64,000 nt of DNA, from positions 62,001 through 126,000 of the forward strand of contig UQUQ01000002.1 of assembly GCA_900544265.1 (NCBI GenBank), read 5' to 3'. The notes below the pieces were generated by a model. It made no database searches. It saw only the letters and a program-made list of their open reading frames with translations, and was not told the origin of the DNA. Both the position numbers and the translations under genes were made by a program. This DNA comes from an uncultured Alistipes sp. (lineage in GTDB: Bacteria > Bacteroidota > Bacteroidia > Bacteroidales > Rikenellaceae). Shown in pieces: positions 33,236 to 42,117 of this stretch. The first letter of the stretch is position 1, and every line of letters begins with the position of its first letter.

Positions 33236-33556
33236 ATGGAAACCAAGGTTACAATTACAGATGAATTGCGAGTGAAAGAGCTGCTCAAGGAGCGTGGAAT
33301 GATGATGAAGGACTTTGCAGAACAGATCGGCATCAGCCGTGAGACTCTGACCAGAGCCCTGCAGGGAAATCCACAATATTCCACACTCAAAACTATTGCT
33401 GACGGGCTTGGACTATCTGTCCGTGATCTGTTCAAACCCCAACAAGAGCAACTCCTTCAAGGTGTGATAACATATAATGGAGAGGCATATGTGATCCGTA
33501 ATCGCGAGGAGTTTGATGCGCTGGTTGACATCATTCATCACGGAGTGGATAAGTAA
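33236..33556 (+). CDS. XRE-family regulator heading the restriction-like operon
   Basis: A 106-residue protein with an HTH at about 18-60 (MKDFAEQIGISRETLTRALQGNPQYSTLKTIADGLGLSVRDLF) and a C-terminal part ITYNGEAYVIRNREEFDALVDII that may dimerise. A TTG three codons upstream is in frame, but the ATG at 33236 is preferred. It lies 12 nt before the methyltransferase gene. A controller-protein role, delaying nuclease expression until DNA is methylated, is likely by analogy with C-proteins of restriction systems (inference). The flanking 12-bp inverted repeats are its candidate sites. Confidence 0.85.
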   Translation: METKVTITDELRVKELLKERGMMMKDFAEQIGISRETLTRALQGNPQYSTLKTIADGLGLSVRDLFKPQQEQLLQGVITYNGEAYVIRNREEFDALVDIIHHGVDK

Positions 33557-33568
33557 ATAAGAGGCAAT

Positions 33569-36256
33569 ATGGCAAAGAAAGCATCTTTTTCCTATATACA
33601 GGCTGAACAGTCCCTCAAACAACTTGCAGGGCAACAGCTCCGTGATACGCTTGGCTATGAGTTGCTACGCACTTTCTGCAGTTATGGAGATGCAAGCATT
33701 CAACGGCTCATTGACGGTAAAGGCAATGAGGCAAAGGATGGCTGTACACTCCTTGTCAAGAAAAAAATGGCTTACCGCCCTGTTGAATCAGGTGATCTGA
33801 CGGATGCACTCCATGCTTTGACAACAGACAAGGATATTGCTAAAAAGGAACCGCGCCTGTACGTTGTCTGTGATGGTACAAATGTGCTGGCCTACGACCC
33901 CAAAGAGGATGATATATACAGCAATACCATTGATCTGCTGTGGAAAGATTTTGACTTTTTCAAGCCCTTGGCTGGAATTGAGAAGGTACAATATGCAGAA
34001 GAAGCAGAAGCGGATGTCAAATCTGCAGAGATGATGGCGCGTATCTATGATGATATACGTCGTTACAATGATGTACATGATGAACAGCAGATTCATTACC
34101 TCAATCTCTTCATGTCCCGTCTGCTGTTCTGTTATTTTGCTGAGGATACAGGCCTGTTCCCTGAAGCAAACATGTTCTCCAACGCACTGAAAACATGCAC
34201 CAAGAGTGATGGCAGTGACCTTGCGCCTTTCATTGAGCAATTGTTCCTTGCCATGTCAACCAATGATGAGGCGACCCGCAGCAACATGTCTGAAGCTGTC
34301 CGCCGGTTCCCATATGTCAATGGCGGACTGTTCAAGGAACAGACGCCTATTCCTGTGTTGAGTTTCAGAACCCGTCTGCTGATGATTAAGTGTGGAGAAT
34401 ATGACTGGAAACAAATCAATCCAGACATCTTTGGATCCATGATTCAAGCTGTCATTGCTCCTGATATGCGTGCAGGCTTGGGCATTCATTATACCTCTGT
34501 CACCAACATCAAGAAGGTCATTCAGCCACTCTTTCTGGATGCGCTTGTTGATGAATACACCAGCGGCAAGGATAATCCCAAACGGCTGAATCAACTGCTT
34601 GTAAGACTGTCAAAGATCAAGTTCTTTGACCCTGCGTGCGGATCAGGAAATTTCCTGATTATTGCTTATAAATCCATCCGTGAGTTGGAAATCCGCATCT
34701 GGGACCGATTGCGAGAGCTGGCATCTGGTCAGGGTATCATGCCCTTCTCCAATATCAAGCTGACGCAGTTCTATGGAATAGAGATAGACGAATATGCCTG
34801 TGACACGGCAAGACTGTCACTTTGGCTGGCAGAACATCAGATGAACAACCGCTTTTATGAGGAGTTCGGTTCACGACCGAACCCGCTCCCTCTGCACCAG
34901 AGTGGCAATATTGTTTGTGGTAATGCCTGCCGTATGGACTGGGAGCAGGTGTGCCCACACTCCGCTGATGAAGAGGTCTATGTGATGGGCAATCCGCCGT
35001 ATCTGGGGAGTAAACTACAAAGCTCTGAACAAAAAGAGGATTTGCAGATTGCCATGCCGTCCCTTAAAGAAAATAAGAGCATGGATTATATTTCTGCTTG
35101 GTTTTGGAAGGGGGCACATTATATCAAGGGGACGCACGCCCGTTATGCCTTCGTAACTACCAACTCCTTGTGTCAGGGCGAGCAAGTGAGTATGTTGTGG
35201 GGTCATATCTTTGACATGGGACTTACTATCTTTTTTGCTCACACCTCGTTCAAATGGTCCAACAATGCTAAAAACAATGCGGGGGTGACCTGTGCGATAG
35301 TTGGAGTAGCCTCACAATATACAGGATTGCGTAAGTTGTATAACGAACGAGAGATTCGCCTTGTGCAGAACATTAACCCCTATCTAAGCGAAGGAGTCAA
35401 TTTGATTGTCTGCAAAAATTACGCTTCCCCTAAGGGATTCCCCAAAATGAATTTTGGTTGTATGCCTTATGATGGAGGAGGTCTGCTGATGACAGAACAG
35501 GAGAAAGAGGAGTTTTGTGCCTTGTACCCTCAAGATGCCGATTTGGTCAAACGTTTGTGTGGGTCCTATGAGTTCATCAATAATGTTGATAGATATTGCT
35601 TTTGGATTGATGATGCAGACTTGTCGCGCGCCTTTGCTAATCCCTATATTGCCGTGCGGATTGAGCGAACAAAACAAGTGCGGTTGAAAAGCAAGGACAA
35701 GGCAGGACGGGAACTGGCAAAACGCCCTCATCAATTCAGAGAATATTTTAAAATAGACAGTAATTCTATTATAATCCCAAGGCATTCATCTGAAAATAGG
35801 GATTATATTCCTATTGGCTATTTTGAAAAAGACGAACAGGTTGTCATCCCTGATTCTGCTTTTGCCGTCTACAATGCGGAATTGTGGCTGTTTGGGGTGC
35901 TGACCTCCAAGATGCACAATATCTGGGTGCGGGCTGTGGGAGGCCGATTGAAAACGGACTACCGCTATTCTGCAACCTTGTGTTACAATACTTTCCCATT
36001 TCCCAAGATTTCAGCAGAACAGAAAGAGGAGCTGACAGTTCTTGCAAGGGAAGTATTGGGGGTAAGAGCAGAGCATATAGAGATGACGTTGGGAGAGATG
36101 TACAATCCTGAGACAATGCCTGTGGACCTGCGTCTGGCACATCAGGCGTTGGATGCAGCCATTGAGCGTTGTTACCGCCCTGAGCCCTTCCTTTCAGATG
36201 AGGAGCGGTTGGAATACCTCTTCAAACTCTATGAACGAATGACAAAAAAGAAGTAA
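33569..36256 (+). CDS. MmeI-like DNA adenine methyltransferase, no nuclease domain seen
   Basis: An 895-residue protein. The helical spacer FMSRLLFCYFAEDTGLF is at about 181-197. Motif I FDPACGSGNFL is at 353-363, motif X-like HYTS at 307-310, and motif IV NPPYLG at 475-480 (N6-adenine type). A target-recognition region follows at about 600-780. The C-terminal part ends YNPETMPVDLRLAHQALDAAIERCY, as in MmeI-type enzymes. The N-terminal 150 residues do not show the PD-ExK pattern of MmeI fusions, so cleavage must come from another protein. It is second in a five-gene operon, 6 nt before the membrane protein gene. Confidence 0.88.
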   Translation: MAKKASFSYIQAEQSLKQLAGQQLRDTLGYELLRTFCSYGDASIQRLIDGKGNEAKDGCTLLVKKKMAYRPVESGDLTDALHALTTDKDIAKKEPRLYVVCDGTNVLAYDPKEDDIYSNTIDLLWKDFDFFKPLAGIEKVQYAEEAEADVKSAEMMARIYDDIRRYNDVHDEQQIHYLNLFMSRLLFCYFAEDTGLFPEANMFSNALKTCTKSDGSDLAPFIEQLFLAMSTNDEATRSNMSEAVRRFPYVNGGLFKEQTPIPVLSFRTRLLMIKCGEYDWKQINPDIFGSMIQAVIAPDMRAGLGIHYTSVTNIKKVIQPLFLDALVDEYTSGKDNPKRLNQLLVRLSKIKFFDPACGSGNFLIIAYKSIRELEIRIWDRLRELASGQGIMPFSNIKLTQFYGIEIDEYACDTARLSLWLAEHQMNNRFYEEFGSRPNPLPLHQSGNIVCGNACRMDWEQVCPHSADEEVYVMGNPPYLGSKLQSSEQKEDLQIAMPSLKENKSMDYISAWFWKGAHYIKGTHARYAFVTTNSLCQGEQVSMLWGHIFDMGLTIFFAHTSFKWSNNAKNNAGVTCAIVGVASQYTGLRKLYNEREIRLVQNINPYLSEGVNLIVCKNYASPKGFPKMNFGCMPYDGGGLLMTEQEKEEFCALYPQDADLVKRLCGSYEFINNVDRYCFWIDDADLSRAFANPYIAVRIERTKQVRLKSKDKAGRELAKRPHQFREYFKIDSNSIIIPRHSSENRDYIPIGYFEKDEQVVIPDSAFAVYNAELWLFGVLTSKMHNIWVRAVGGRLKTDYRYSATLCYNTFPFPKISAEQKEELTVLAREVLGVRAEHIEMTLGEMYNPETMPVDLRLAHQALDAAIERCYRPEPFLSDEERLEYLFKLYERMTKKK

Positions 36257-36262
36257 CTTAAA

Positions 36263-36949
36263 ATGAAACAAATTGCTTTTGTTGTTATCCTCGTTTTATG
36301 CTTTATAGAGATATTCTTTCTTTATGAATATTTCTCTGTGTTCAATGGCTCTATATCCACTGATATTCAAAATTGGAGTTTGTTTTCGCAAATTATCAAT
36401 GGTGTTGTCATTGCGCTTTTGACAAGTATCAATATCTGGGTCTTCTATAAAATTTCTATCGCTATTGATAATAACAATAAAGAACGAGGTGTTGAGCAAA
36501 GACTATTTGAGGCTCAGAAGGTTCTAACAGATATGCGTATTAGACAATATGAGGAGTTAAGCCGTCTAGCCAATCAGTTTAAAGTATGTATATATAAACA
36601 ACAAGAAGACCCACAACTTTTAGAACACCTCAAATGTCAACTAATGTCGATGGATGATTCGTGGCTTTTCAAAAATGACAATATAGATGACCCTAATTTT
36701 CTGCATGACGTGATTAAGTTATTTTTGGAAAACTATGATGCAAAAAGTAAGGAAGATAAAGTTTCGCAGCTTACTAATATTTGTATATTTGTTGAGTTTT
36801 ATATAATCCTACAACAGCATAGGAATAAGGATGTTGAGGACTATATTAAAGACCCTAAGAATAGAGATTATTTAGACAGCACATTGATCTGCTTCGATCA
36901 ACTCGCGATGGAAATTTTACAAAAGGGGGAAGCTGATACCAACAAATAA
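36263..36949 (+). CDS. Two-helix membrane protein inside the restriction-like operon
   Basis: A 228-residue protein with membrane helices at about 5-23 and 42-66, then a coiled-coil-like, charged cytoplasmic part (about 70-110) and a helical C-terminus. Two N-terminal helices followed by a coiled coil resemble the arrangement in 'putative phage abortive infection' proteins, but no motif confirms it. It is more AT-rich than the genes around it, suggesting a later insertion. Spacing is 6 nt and 7 nt to its neighbours, so it is part of the operon. Function unknown. Confidence 0.65.
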   Translation: MKQIAFVVILVLCFIEIFFLYEYFSVFNGSISTDIQNWSLFSQIINGVVIALLTSINIWVFYKISIAIDNNNKERGVEQRLFEAQKVLTDMRIRQYEELSRLANQFKVCIYKQQEDPQLLEHLKCQLMSMDDSWLFKNDNIDDPNFLHDVIKLFLENYDAKSKEDKVSQLTNICIFVEFYIILQQHRNKDVEDYIKDPKNRDYLDSTLICFDQLAMEILQKGEADTNK

Positions 36950-36956
36950 GTAAACC

Positions 36957-38918
36957 ATGGAAAATCTTGTCAATATATCCTACAACCAAACAGGGGCTTC
37001 AACGGATGTTGATGCCATGGGTATGCGTGAAATGCAGCGCATGGTCTATGAACAGCGCACCCGCAAGTACCTTCTTGTCAAGGCGCCGCCCGCATCTGGA
37101 AAAAGCCGTGCATTGATGTTTGTTGCTCTGGACAAGTTAGCCAATCAAGGGATCAAAAAGGTGATTGTTGCAGTGCCTGAAAAGACGATTGGCCGCTCGT
37201 TCAAAAGTACGGAACTCAAGCGCTTTGGATTCTTTGCAGACTGGCAGGTGGCAGACTACTTCAACCTGTGCAGCGGTAGTGATGACAGTCGCAAATCCGC
37301 CCGCTTCAAGGAGTTTCTTAGAAACAGTCCCAACAAGGTTCTTGTATGCACCCATGCCACGCTGCGCAATGCCTTGAAAGAGGTGGAGAATGAGGAGTTG
37401 AACGACTGTTTCTTTGGGATTGATGAATTCCATCATGGTTCAGCAGATGCCTACAATGATTTGGGAGAACTGATCCGCCGGTTGATAACCTCTACATCTG
37501 CTCACATTATGGCTATGACGGGTTCCTACTTCCGTGGAGATCAGATTCCTATTCTCCGCCCAGAAGACGAGCAGCTATTCATGCCTTCTGTGAACTATGA
37601 TTATTACAGACAGCTCAATGGCTACAAATACCTCAAAAGTCTGGGATTAGGTTATCAATTCTATCAAGGAAAATTCATTACGGCAATTCCTGAGGCTCTG
37701 GACACAACCAAGAAGACCTTGATTCACATCCCGCCTGTACAAGGCAGGGAATCCTATGCAAAGAAATATGACATTGTAGCTGACATTATTGCAGAGATTG
37801 GCGAGGTAGTGGATGAGGATGCAGAACACTTTATCAAACTGGTTCGCACGCCTGACGGCAGAATCCTCAAGGTGGGAGATCTGGTTGAGGATAATGTGGC
37901 ACAACGCGCTGCACTGCAAAGCTATCTGCAACGGATGGACAGGCGGGATGCTTTGGACATTCTGATTGCTTTGGGCACAGCAAAAGAGGGATTTGATTGG
38001 CAATGGTGTGAGGTGTGTCTAACTATTGGAATGCGTGCCTCCATGACTGAGGTCGTGCAGATTATTGGTCGTTGTACAAGAGATTGTGAGGGAAAAACAC
38101 ATGCTCAGTTTATTAATCTTGTGCCTTGCCCTGATGCAGCACAGGAAGAGGTCAGTGTGGCTGTAAACAATATGTTGAAGGCAATAGCAGTCTCATTGCT
38201 CATGGAGCAGGTGATGGCTCCCAAGTGGGATTTCCGTACCAGACGAGATGATGACGAGCTGATCGCAGACAAAAAGAACAGAGTGCTTCATGTAGAAGGT
38301 TTGGCTGAGCCTACGGAACGTGCCAAATCCATTATTGAGAATGATATTACAGAGTTGAAAGCAACGGTTCTGTCAAGTGATATTTTGAAGCAGGCAATGG
38401 CAAATGATGCAATTGCAGAAGTTATCACACAAAGTTTGATTCCAAAGGTTATTCAAGAAAAATACCCAACTCTGACGGAGGAGGAGGTAGAATGTGTACG
38501 TCAGCGGTTAGTTCTCTCTATGGCAACACAGGGAGCAGAGATAACGGTTGATGAACACGGGCGTGAGTTCATTAACATTGCCAATAAATTCTGTGAGAAA
38601 GGTGTTGAACTGGATAAGTTGTCAATCAACTTAATTGATAGTATTAATCCATTCCAACGTGCTTATGAGATCATGGCAAGATCTCTTACACCTGAGGTTT
38701 TACGAGCCATTCAATTCAGTATTGAAGAACAGCGCTCTGATATGACCATTGAGGAGGCTGTACTTCTGCTGAAGAATTATTTGCCCAAATACAAAGAGGA
38801 GCATAATGGAGCAATACCTTCACTAAGCGATACTGAACCATTGGCCAAAAGAATTGCCTTGGCTATTGATTTTGTAGCCAAAAAGAAACGTGAATACTTA
38901 CGAACTGGCAAGCTATGA
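36957..38918 (+). CDS. SF2 DEAD-like helicase/translocase
   Basis: A 653-residue protein. Walker A APPASGKSR is at 43-51, the DExH-type box IDEFHH at 155-160, motif III TGS at 188-190, motif V-like GTAKEGFDW at about 340-348 and motif VI QIIGRCTRD at 368-376. The C-terminal 270 residues are helical and have no recognised nuclease. In restriction systems such motors move along DNA from the recognition site. Its stop overlaps the nuclease gene by 4 nt (ATGA), so the two products are probably made together. Confidence 0.88.
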   Translation: MENLVNISYNQTGASTDVDAMGMREMQRMVYEQRTRKYLLVKAPPASGKSRALMFVALDKLANQGIKKVIVAVPEKTIGRSFKSTELKRFGFFADWQVADYFNLCSGSDDSRKSARFKEFLRNSPNKVLVCTHATLRNALKEVENEELNDCFFGIDEFHHGSADAYNDLGELIRRLITSTSAHIMAMTGSYFRGDQIPILRPEDEQLFMPSVNYDYYRQLNGYKYLKSLGLGYQFYQGKFITAIPEALDTTKKTLIHIPPVQGRESYAKKYDIVADIIAEIGEVVDEDAEHFIKLVRTPDGRILKVGDLVEDNVAQRAALQSYLQRMDRRDALDILIALGTAKEGFDWQWCEVCLTIGMRASMTEVVQIIGRCTRDCEGKTHAQFINLVPCPDAAQEEVSVAVNNMLKAIAVSLLMEQVMAPKWDFRTRRDDDELIADKKNRVLHVEGLAEPTERAKSIIENDITELKATVLSSDILKQAMANDAIAEVITQSLIPKVIQEKYPTLTEEEVECVRQRLVLSMATQGAEITVDEHGREFINIANKFCEKGVELDKLSINLIDSINPFQRAYEIMARSLTPEVLRAIQFSIEEQRSDMTIEEAVLLLKNYLPKYKEEHNGAIPSLSDTEPLAKRIALAIDFVAKKKREYLRTGKL

Positions 38919-40060
38919 ATTGGGATGAAGAATTATTGAAACTCTTTGATACGGAAGAGTTTGCCGGAATAAAGGCCCCTACACGCAAGAAAACTTCCAG
39001 CGACCGGCTTGTTAACTCGTTTCTGGAGATCATATCCTTTGTTGAGGCAAACAACAGGGAACCTCAAACAGATGGATCCATCAATGAGATGTCATTGGCA
39101 AGAACATTGGGATCAATCCGTAAGGATGAGCAGAAACGGGCTAAATGCCTGCCTTATGATTCTCTTGGCTTGCTTCAGGAAAAGGAAAAGACTATTGATG
39201 AGCAGTTGATAGAACTGTTCAATGATCCGTTATATAGCTCATCGTCTGAAGTTCAAGATATGTTTGAAATTCCAGACTACATGAAGAAAGCAACCATAGG
39301 GCGTCCTGAGTATATTGCACAACGTGTTGTTTGTGAGGACTTTGAAAATAAGTATGCAGGTGGATTCAAGGACGTTCATGCAAAGCTGAATGATGGACGC
39401 TATAAGTTGGTTAAGTTTAAGGATGAGCATCTCAAGACTGGAGCTTATTTTCTCGTGGACGGGATGCTTGTCCTTTTGGCTAAAATGGAAGGAGTCGCAA
39501 GAAAGAAAGACTACAAATTGGATGGCAGGACGCTATGCATTTATGAAAATGGTTTGCAATCAGATGTTCTACTTCAAAGTTTGGCAAAAGCAATCTACTC
39601 CGGTGGCTATTCTGTGAAGGATATGACGCTGACAGATGATGATCTTTTGAAAAAGGAATTCACTATTACCAAAAACGATATACCAAGTGGCCATATCTAT
39701 GTTTTGCGATCCAAATCAACCAACCCAGAGATAGCATCAATCAAAGATCTGTATAAGATTGGATTCACGACTCAAACTGTTGAAGAACGTATTGCCAATG
39801 CTAAGAATGATGCAACCTACCTGTTTGCTGATGTGGAAATAGTGGCTTCATGGCAGGTGTTTAATATCAAAGCGGTGGCTTTTGAAAATTTGATTCACAA
39901 ACTATTCAGCCATGTGCAATTGAAACTGTCTGCAGGAGATTCAAATCCAAAGGAGTGGTTCATAGTCCCTCTCTCGATTATTGAACAAGCTGTGAATTAT
40001 ATTATCAATGGTCAACCTATTGCTTATGATGCGCAGTTGAAAAAGATTGTGTTACTATAA
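38915..40060 (+). CDS. GIY-YIG (T5orf172/MUG113) nuclease
   Basis: A 381-residue protein. The N-terminal helical part (about 25-90) includes FLEIISFVEANNREPQ and an LGSIRKDEQ motif. The C-terminal GIY-YIG domain has HIYVLRS at 260-266, YKIGFTT at 280-286, Arg292, Glu324 in VAFENLIHKLF, and the end KEWFIVPL (347-354). All residues expected for catalysis are present. It is the only recognisable nuclease of the operon and so the likely effector, acting with the helicase and governed by methylation. It is last in the operon. Confidence 0.85.
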   Translation: MNWDEELLKLFDTEEFAGIKAPTRKKTSSDRLVNSFLEIISFVEANNREPQTDGSINEMSLARTLGSIRKDEQKRAKCLPYDSLGLLQEKEKTIDEQLIELFNDPLYSSSSEVQDMFEIPDYMKKATIGRPEYIAQRVVCEDFENKYAGGFKDVHAKLNDGRYKLVKFKDEHLKTGAYFLVDGMLVLLAKMEGVARKKDYKLDGRTLCIYENGLQSDVLLQSLAKAIYSGGYSVKDMTLTDDDLLKKEFTITKNDIPSGHIYVLRSKSTNPEIASIKDLYKIGFTTQTVEERIANAKNDATYLFADVEIVASWQVFNIKAVAFENLIHKLFSHVQLKLSAGDSNPKEWFIVPLSIIEQAVNYIINGQPIAYDAQLKKIVLL

Positions 40061-40153
40061 AATAAAAAGATAACGTAGTACAAAAATATCTGCCATCAGA
40101 AATGGTGGCAGATATTATTTTAGCACAGTTATAATCTTAGTACATATAATCTG

Positions 40154-41212
40154 TCAAAGTCTTATAGATAAACGTCTCTTCGAACTCTCACAAAATAGTT
40201 CATTATAATCATGGATTGTTAAACCTAGTAAGTCAGCTAACTCTTCCTGCGAATAATGTAAAGCAGAAAGATGCATATCTATCATTTGAGACAATAACGT
40301 TGGCTGATCTAAATCAACATAGCCACGTTCAAATTTCCGTTCTCCCATTCGACTGAGTTCAATCATATAGTATTTATAACGATTCTCATCAATGGTTTTA
40401 GCTGTAAATGCCCTTCTCAATATGGCAGCTTTTGACAATTTCCAATACGATTTAAGATGATCTAGATCTCTAATTCGAATATTCTGTATATCAAAATAAC
40501 AATCAAGATATGGCATATTGAATTCTGATGAAAACTCATCTGCTTGCGCTTCAATTGTCTTATCATCCTCATCTAAATCAAAAGCAATATGCATCACCAT
40601 ATGCCCTAATTCGTGCCCGAGAGTAAAACGCTTTCTATCATTAGGCATATTTTTATTGATAAATATTATGGGTTGCCCAGCATCTGTATATATAGAGAAG
40701 CCCATAAACTTATCAGAATTGAGATCCATTTCATATACAATAATGCCTGCATTTTCTATTATTTCAATAAGATTGCCAATGGGACCTTTGGGCACTTTAA
40801 AATAAGCTCTTATTCTTCGTGCTATATCTGATGGACTCAGATTTTCTGTAACTCTCATTTGAGGAAGTGTACAATCTTTTACTGCAACAGATCGCAACAG
40901 CTCATCAACACCCATTCTAATAATATCCCGCTTCGCCTCAATTGTACGAATTGTTGTTTTTAACAGACTCATGCGCTTCCTAAAATAAAATGCGCCCATA
41001 GGAGTTTGCTGAGTCTGCTTATAAAAAAAGGATAGGGGGTATTCCAAAACCGTAGCAATATTATGCAATGTTTCTGATGGAATTGGTAATTTATTCACTT
41101 CCATCTTCGAAAGGTTACTCTGCGATAGATTAGCGATCATCTTAGCTAATTGAGTCTGCGTAAGTTCACGACTTTCTCTAGCCAACTGGATCTGCTTCCC
41201 ATTTACATTCAT
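40154..41212 (-). CDS. XRE-ImmA/IrrE metallopeptidase
   Basis: A 352-residue protein. The N-terminal HTH (about 8-55) reads IQLARESRELTQTQLAKMI then SQSNLSKMEVNKL. The protease domain has the zinc motif HELGH at 200-204 and the downstream Glu in EAQADEFSSEFNMP (about 221-234). ImmA/IrrE proteins cleave repressors or antitoxins; fused to an HTH they often regulate their own operon. It follows the gene at 41219 by 6 nt on the same strand. An induction switch for the element or an antitoxin-like role are both possible. Confidence 0.88.
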   Translation of the reverse strand: MNVNGKQIQLARESRELTQTQLAKMIANLSQSNLSKMEVNKLPIPSETLHNIATVLEYPLSFFYKQTQQTPMGAFYFRKRMSLLKTTIRTIEAKRDIIRMGVDELLRSVAVKDCTLPQMRVTENLSPSDIARRIRAYFKVPKGPIGNLIEIIENAGIIVYEMDLNSDKFMGFSIYTDAGQPIIFINKNMPNDRKRFTLGHELGHMVMHIAFDLDEDDKTIEAQADEFSSEFNMPYLDCYFDIQNIRIRDLDHLKSYWKLSKAAILRRAFTAKTIDENRYKYYMIELSRMGERKFERGYVDLDQPTLLSQMIDMHLSALHYSQEELADLLGLTIHDYNELFCESSKRRLSIRL

Positions 41213-41218
41213 ATATAA

Positions 41219-41887
41219 TTACTTAGTTTGAGCCTCCTTTTGACGGATTCTAACAAGAGGCTGTTCTAAATCCACTGTTACAGTTACAGGATCATCTATT
41301 CCCATTTCCTGACCCTGAATCTGCTGAACTGCCAAAAGATCAGACACCCAATATTGTGACTGTTCTTTATCCTGATATATAGCATACAAGCCACTTAACA
41401 CATTCCAATTCGCAGGTTTATATCCAATAAAAATTATGGAACAAGGCTCTTCCGTAATACGTGCATATTGGGCATTAATACGCTCCGTATTCTCGGTTCT
41501 CAGATTTTGAGGTTCTAAGTTTGCGCCGACCTTCTTAAAAAAGATTATATAACTACCTATTCTCATATAATCTCGCCCTTCAACTGTAACCCCAAAATAC
41601 TCCCATCCTATAAGATCTTTAAGGACACCTATAATTTTCCCATTAAAGAACATCGCATCAAAGCGAGATAAAAAATGATGAGGAGGATGATTCGCATGTA
41701 ACTTCCATAATTCAGATGCTGCTTGTGCGAATGCCTTTCTAAAAATAGGGATATAAGGTAGAATTAGTTCCTCAAATTCCTTTTGATTGGGTTTAGGACG
41801 TTTCACATACTGAGCAGTATCAAATAAGACCTGCTCTTGCACAGAATGAAAGAAATGATTACTTTTGTGTCGCATATATATCTGCAT
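41219..41887 (-). CDS. Unknown partner of the ImmA/IrrE gene
   Basis: A 222-residue protein, mixed alpha/beta, with YVKRPKPNQKEFEELILPYIPIFRKAF, then DAMFFNGKIIGVLKDLIGWEYFG and a Val-rich C-terminus (VTVTVDLEQPLVRIR). I do not recognise the family. As first gene of a two-gene operon ahead of an XRE-ImmA protein, it could be a toxin or a protease substrate/target. A second ATG at codon 5 (MRHKSNHFF) is equally possible as start. The promoter box at 41948-41955 lies upstream. Confidence 0.7.
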   Translation of the reverse strand: MQIYMRHKSNHFFHSVQEQVLFDTAQYVKRPKPNQKEFEELILPYIPIFRKAFAQAASELWKLHANHPPHHFLSRFDAMFFNGKIIGVLKDLIGWEYFGVTVEGRDYMRIGSYIIFFKKVGANLEPQNLRTENTERINAQYARITEEPCSIIFIGYKPANWNVLSGLYAIYQDKEQSQYWVSDLLAVQQIQGQEMGIDDPVTVTVDLEQPLVRIRQKEAQTK

Positions 41888-41947
41888 TTATATGTTATTT
41901 ATTCGAGAGTCAATTACTTGCCGGTCATTGGCTCTCTTTTCTATTTG

Positions 41948-41955
41948 CAAAGATA
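41948..41955 (-). promoter_or_regulatory. -7 box (TATCTTTG) of ImmA-type module
   Basis: Exact consensus on the minus strand, 60 nt upstream of the 222-residue gene; two GAAAAGTTGT repeats lie just upstream. Confidence 0.65.
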
Positions 41956-41967
41956 TATAATTTACCT

Positions 41968-41977
41968 GAAAAGTTGT
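41968..41977 (+). promoter_or_regulatory. Operator-like direct repeat, promoter-proximal copy
   Basis: GAAAAGTTGT, repeated exactly at 41991-42000 (23-bp period). It occupies the upstream promoter region of the ImmA-type operon. Confidence 0.5.
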
Positions 41978-41990
41978 ATATAATATAGCG

Positions 41991-42000
41991 GAAAAGTTGT
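41991..42000 (+). promoter_or_regulatory. Operator-like direct repeat, distal copy
   Basis: GAAAAGTTGT, identical to 41968-41977, about two helical turns further upstream of the ImmA-module promoter. Confidence 0.5.
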
Positions 42001-42042
42001 CAACAAGATATAAACAAAATAGAGAATCCAAATTGATGGAAA

Positions 42043-42059
42043 ATAAACTTTCTAATAAT
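42043..42059 (+). repeat. 17-bp direct repeat, right copy
   Basis: ATAAACTTTCTAATAAT, identical to 28285-28301. It is about 58 bp inside the right junction; candidate integrase arm site. Confidence 0.8.
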
Positions 42060-42117
42060 TACATATATTAACTGATTATTTATATATAAATAATTGATAA
42101 ACAACAACTATTATACA

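Noticed and set aside
33569..36256. Type IIG restriction enzyme in one polypeptide
   Set aside because: The C-terminal layout is MmeI-like, but no PD-ExK pattern was found in the N-terminal 150 residues; a separate nuclease gene lies in the same operon.
33236..40060. BREX, DISARM, Zorya, Hma or type I/III restriction system
   Set aside because: No PglZ, DUF1998, ZorA/B, HsdS or Res-type nuclease-helicase fusion was seen; the gene set differs.
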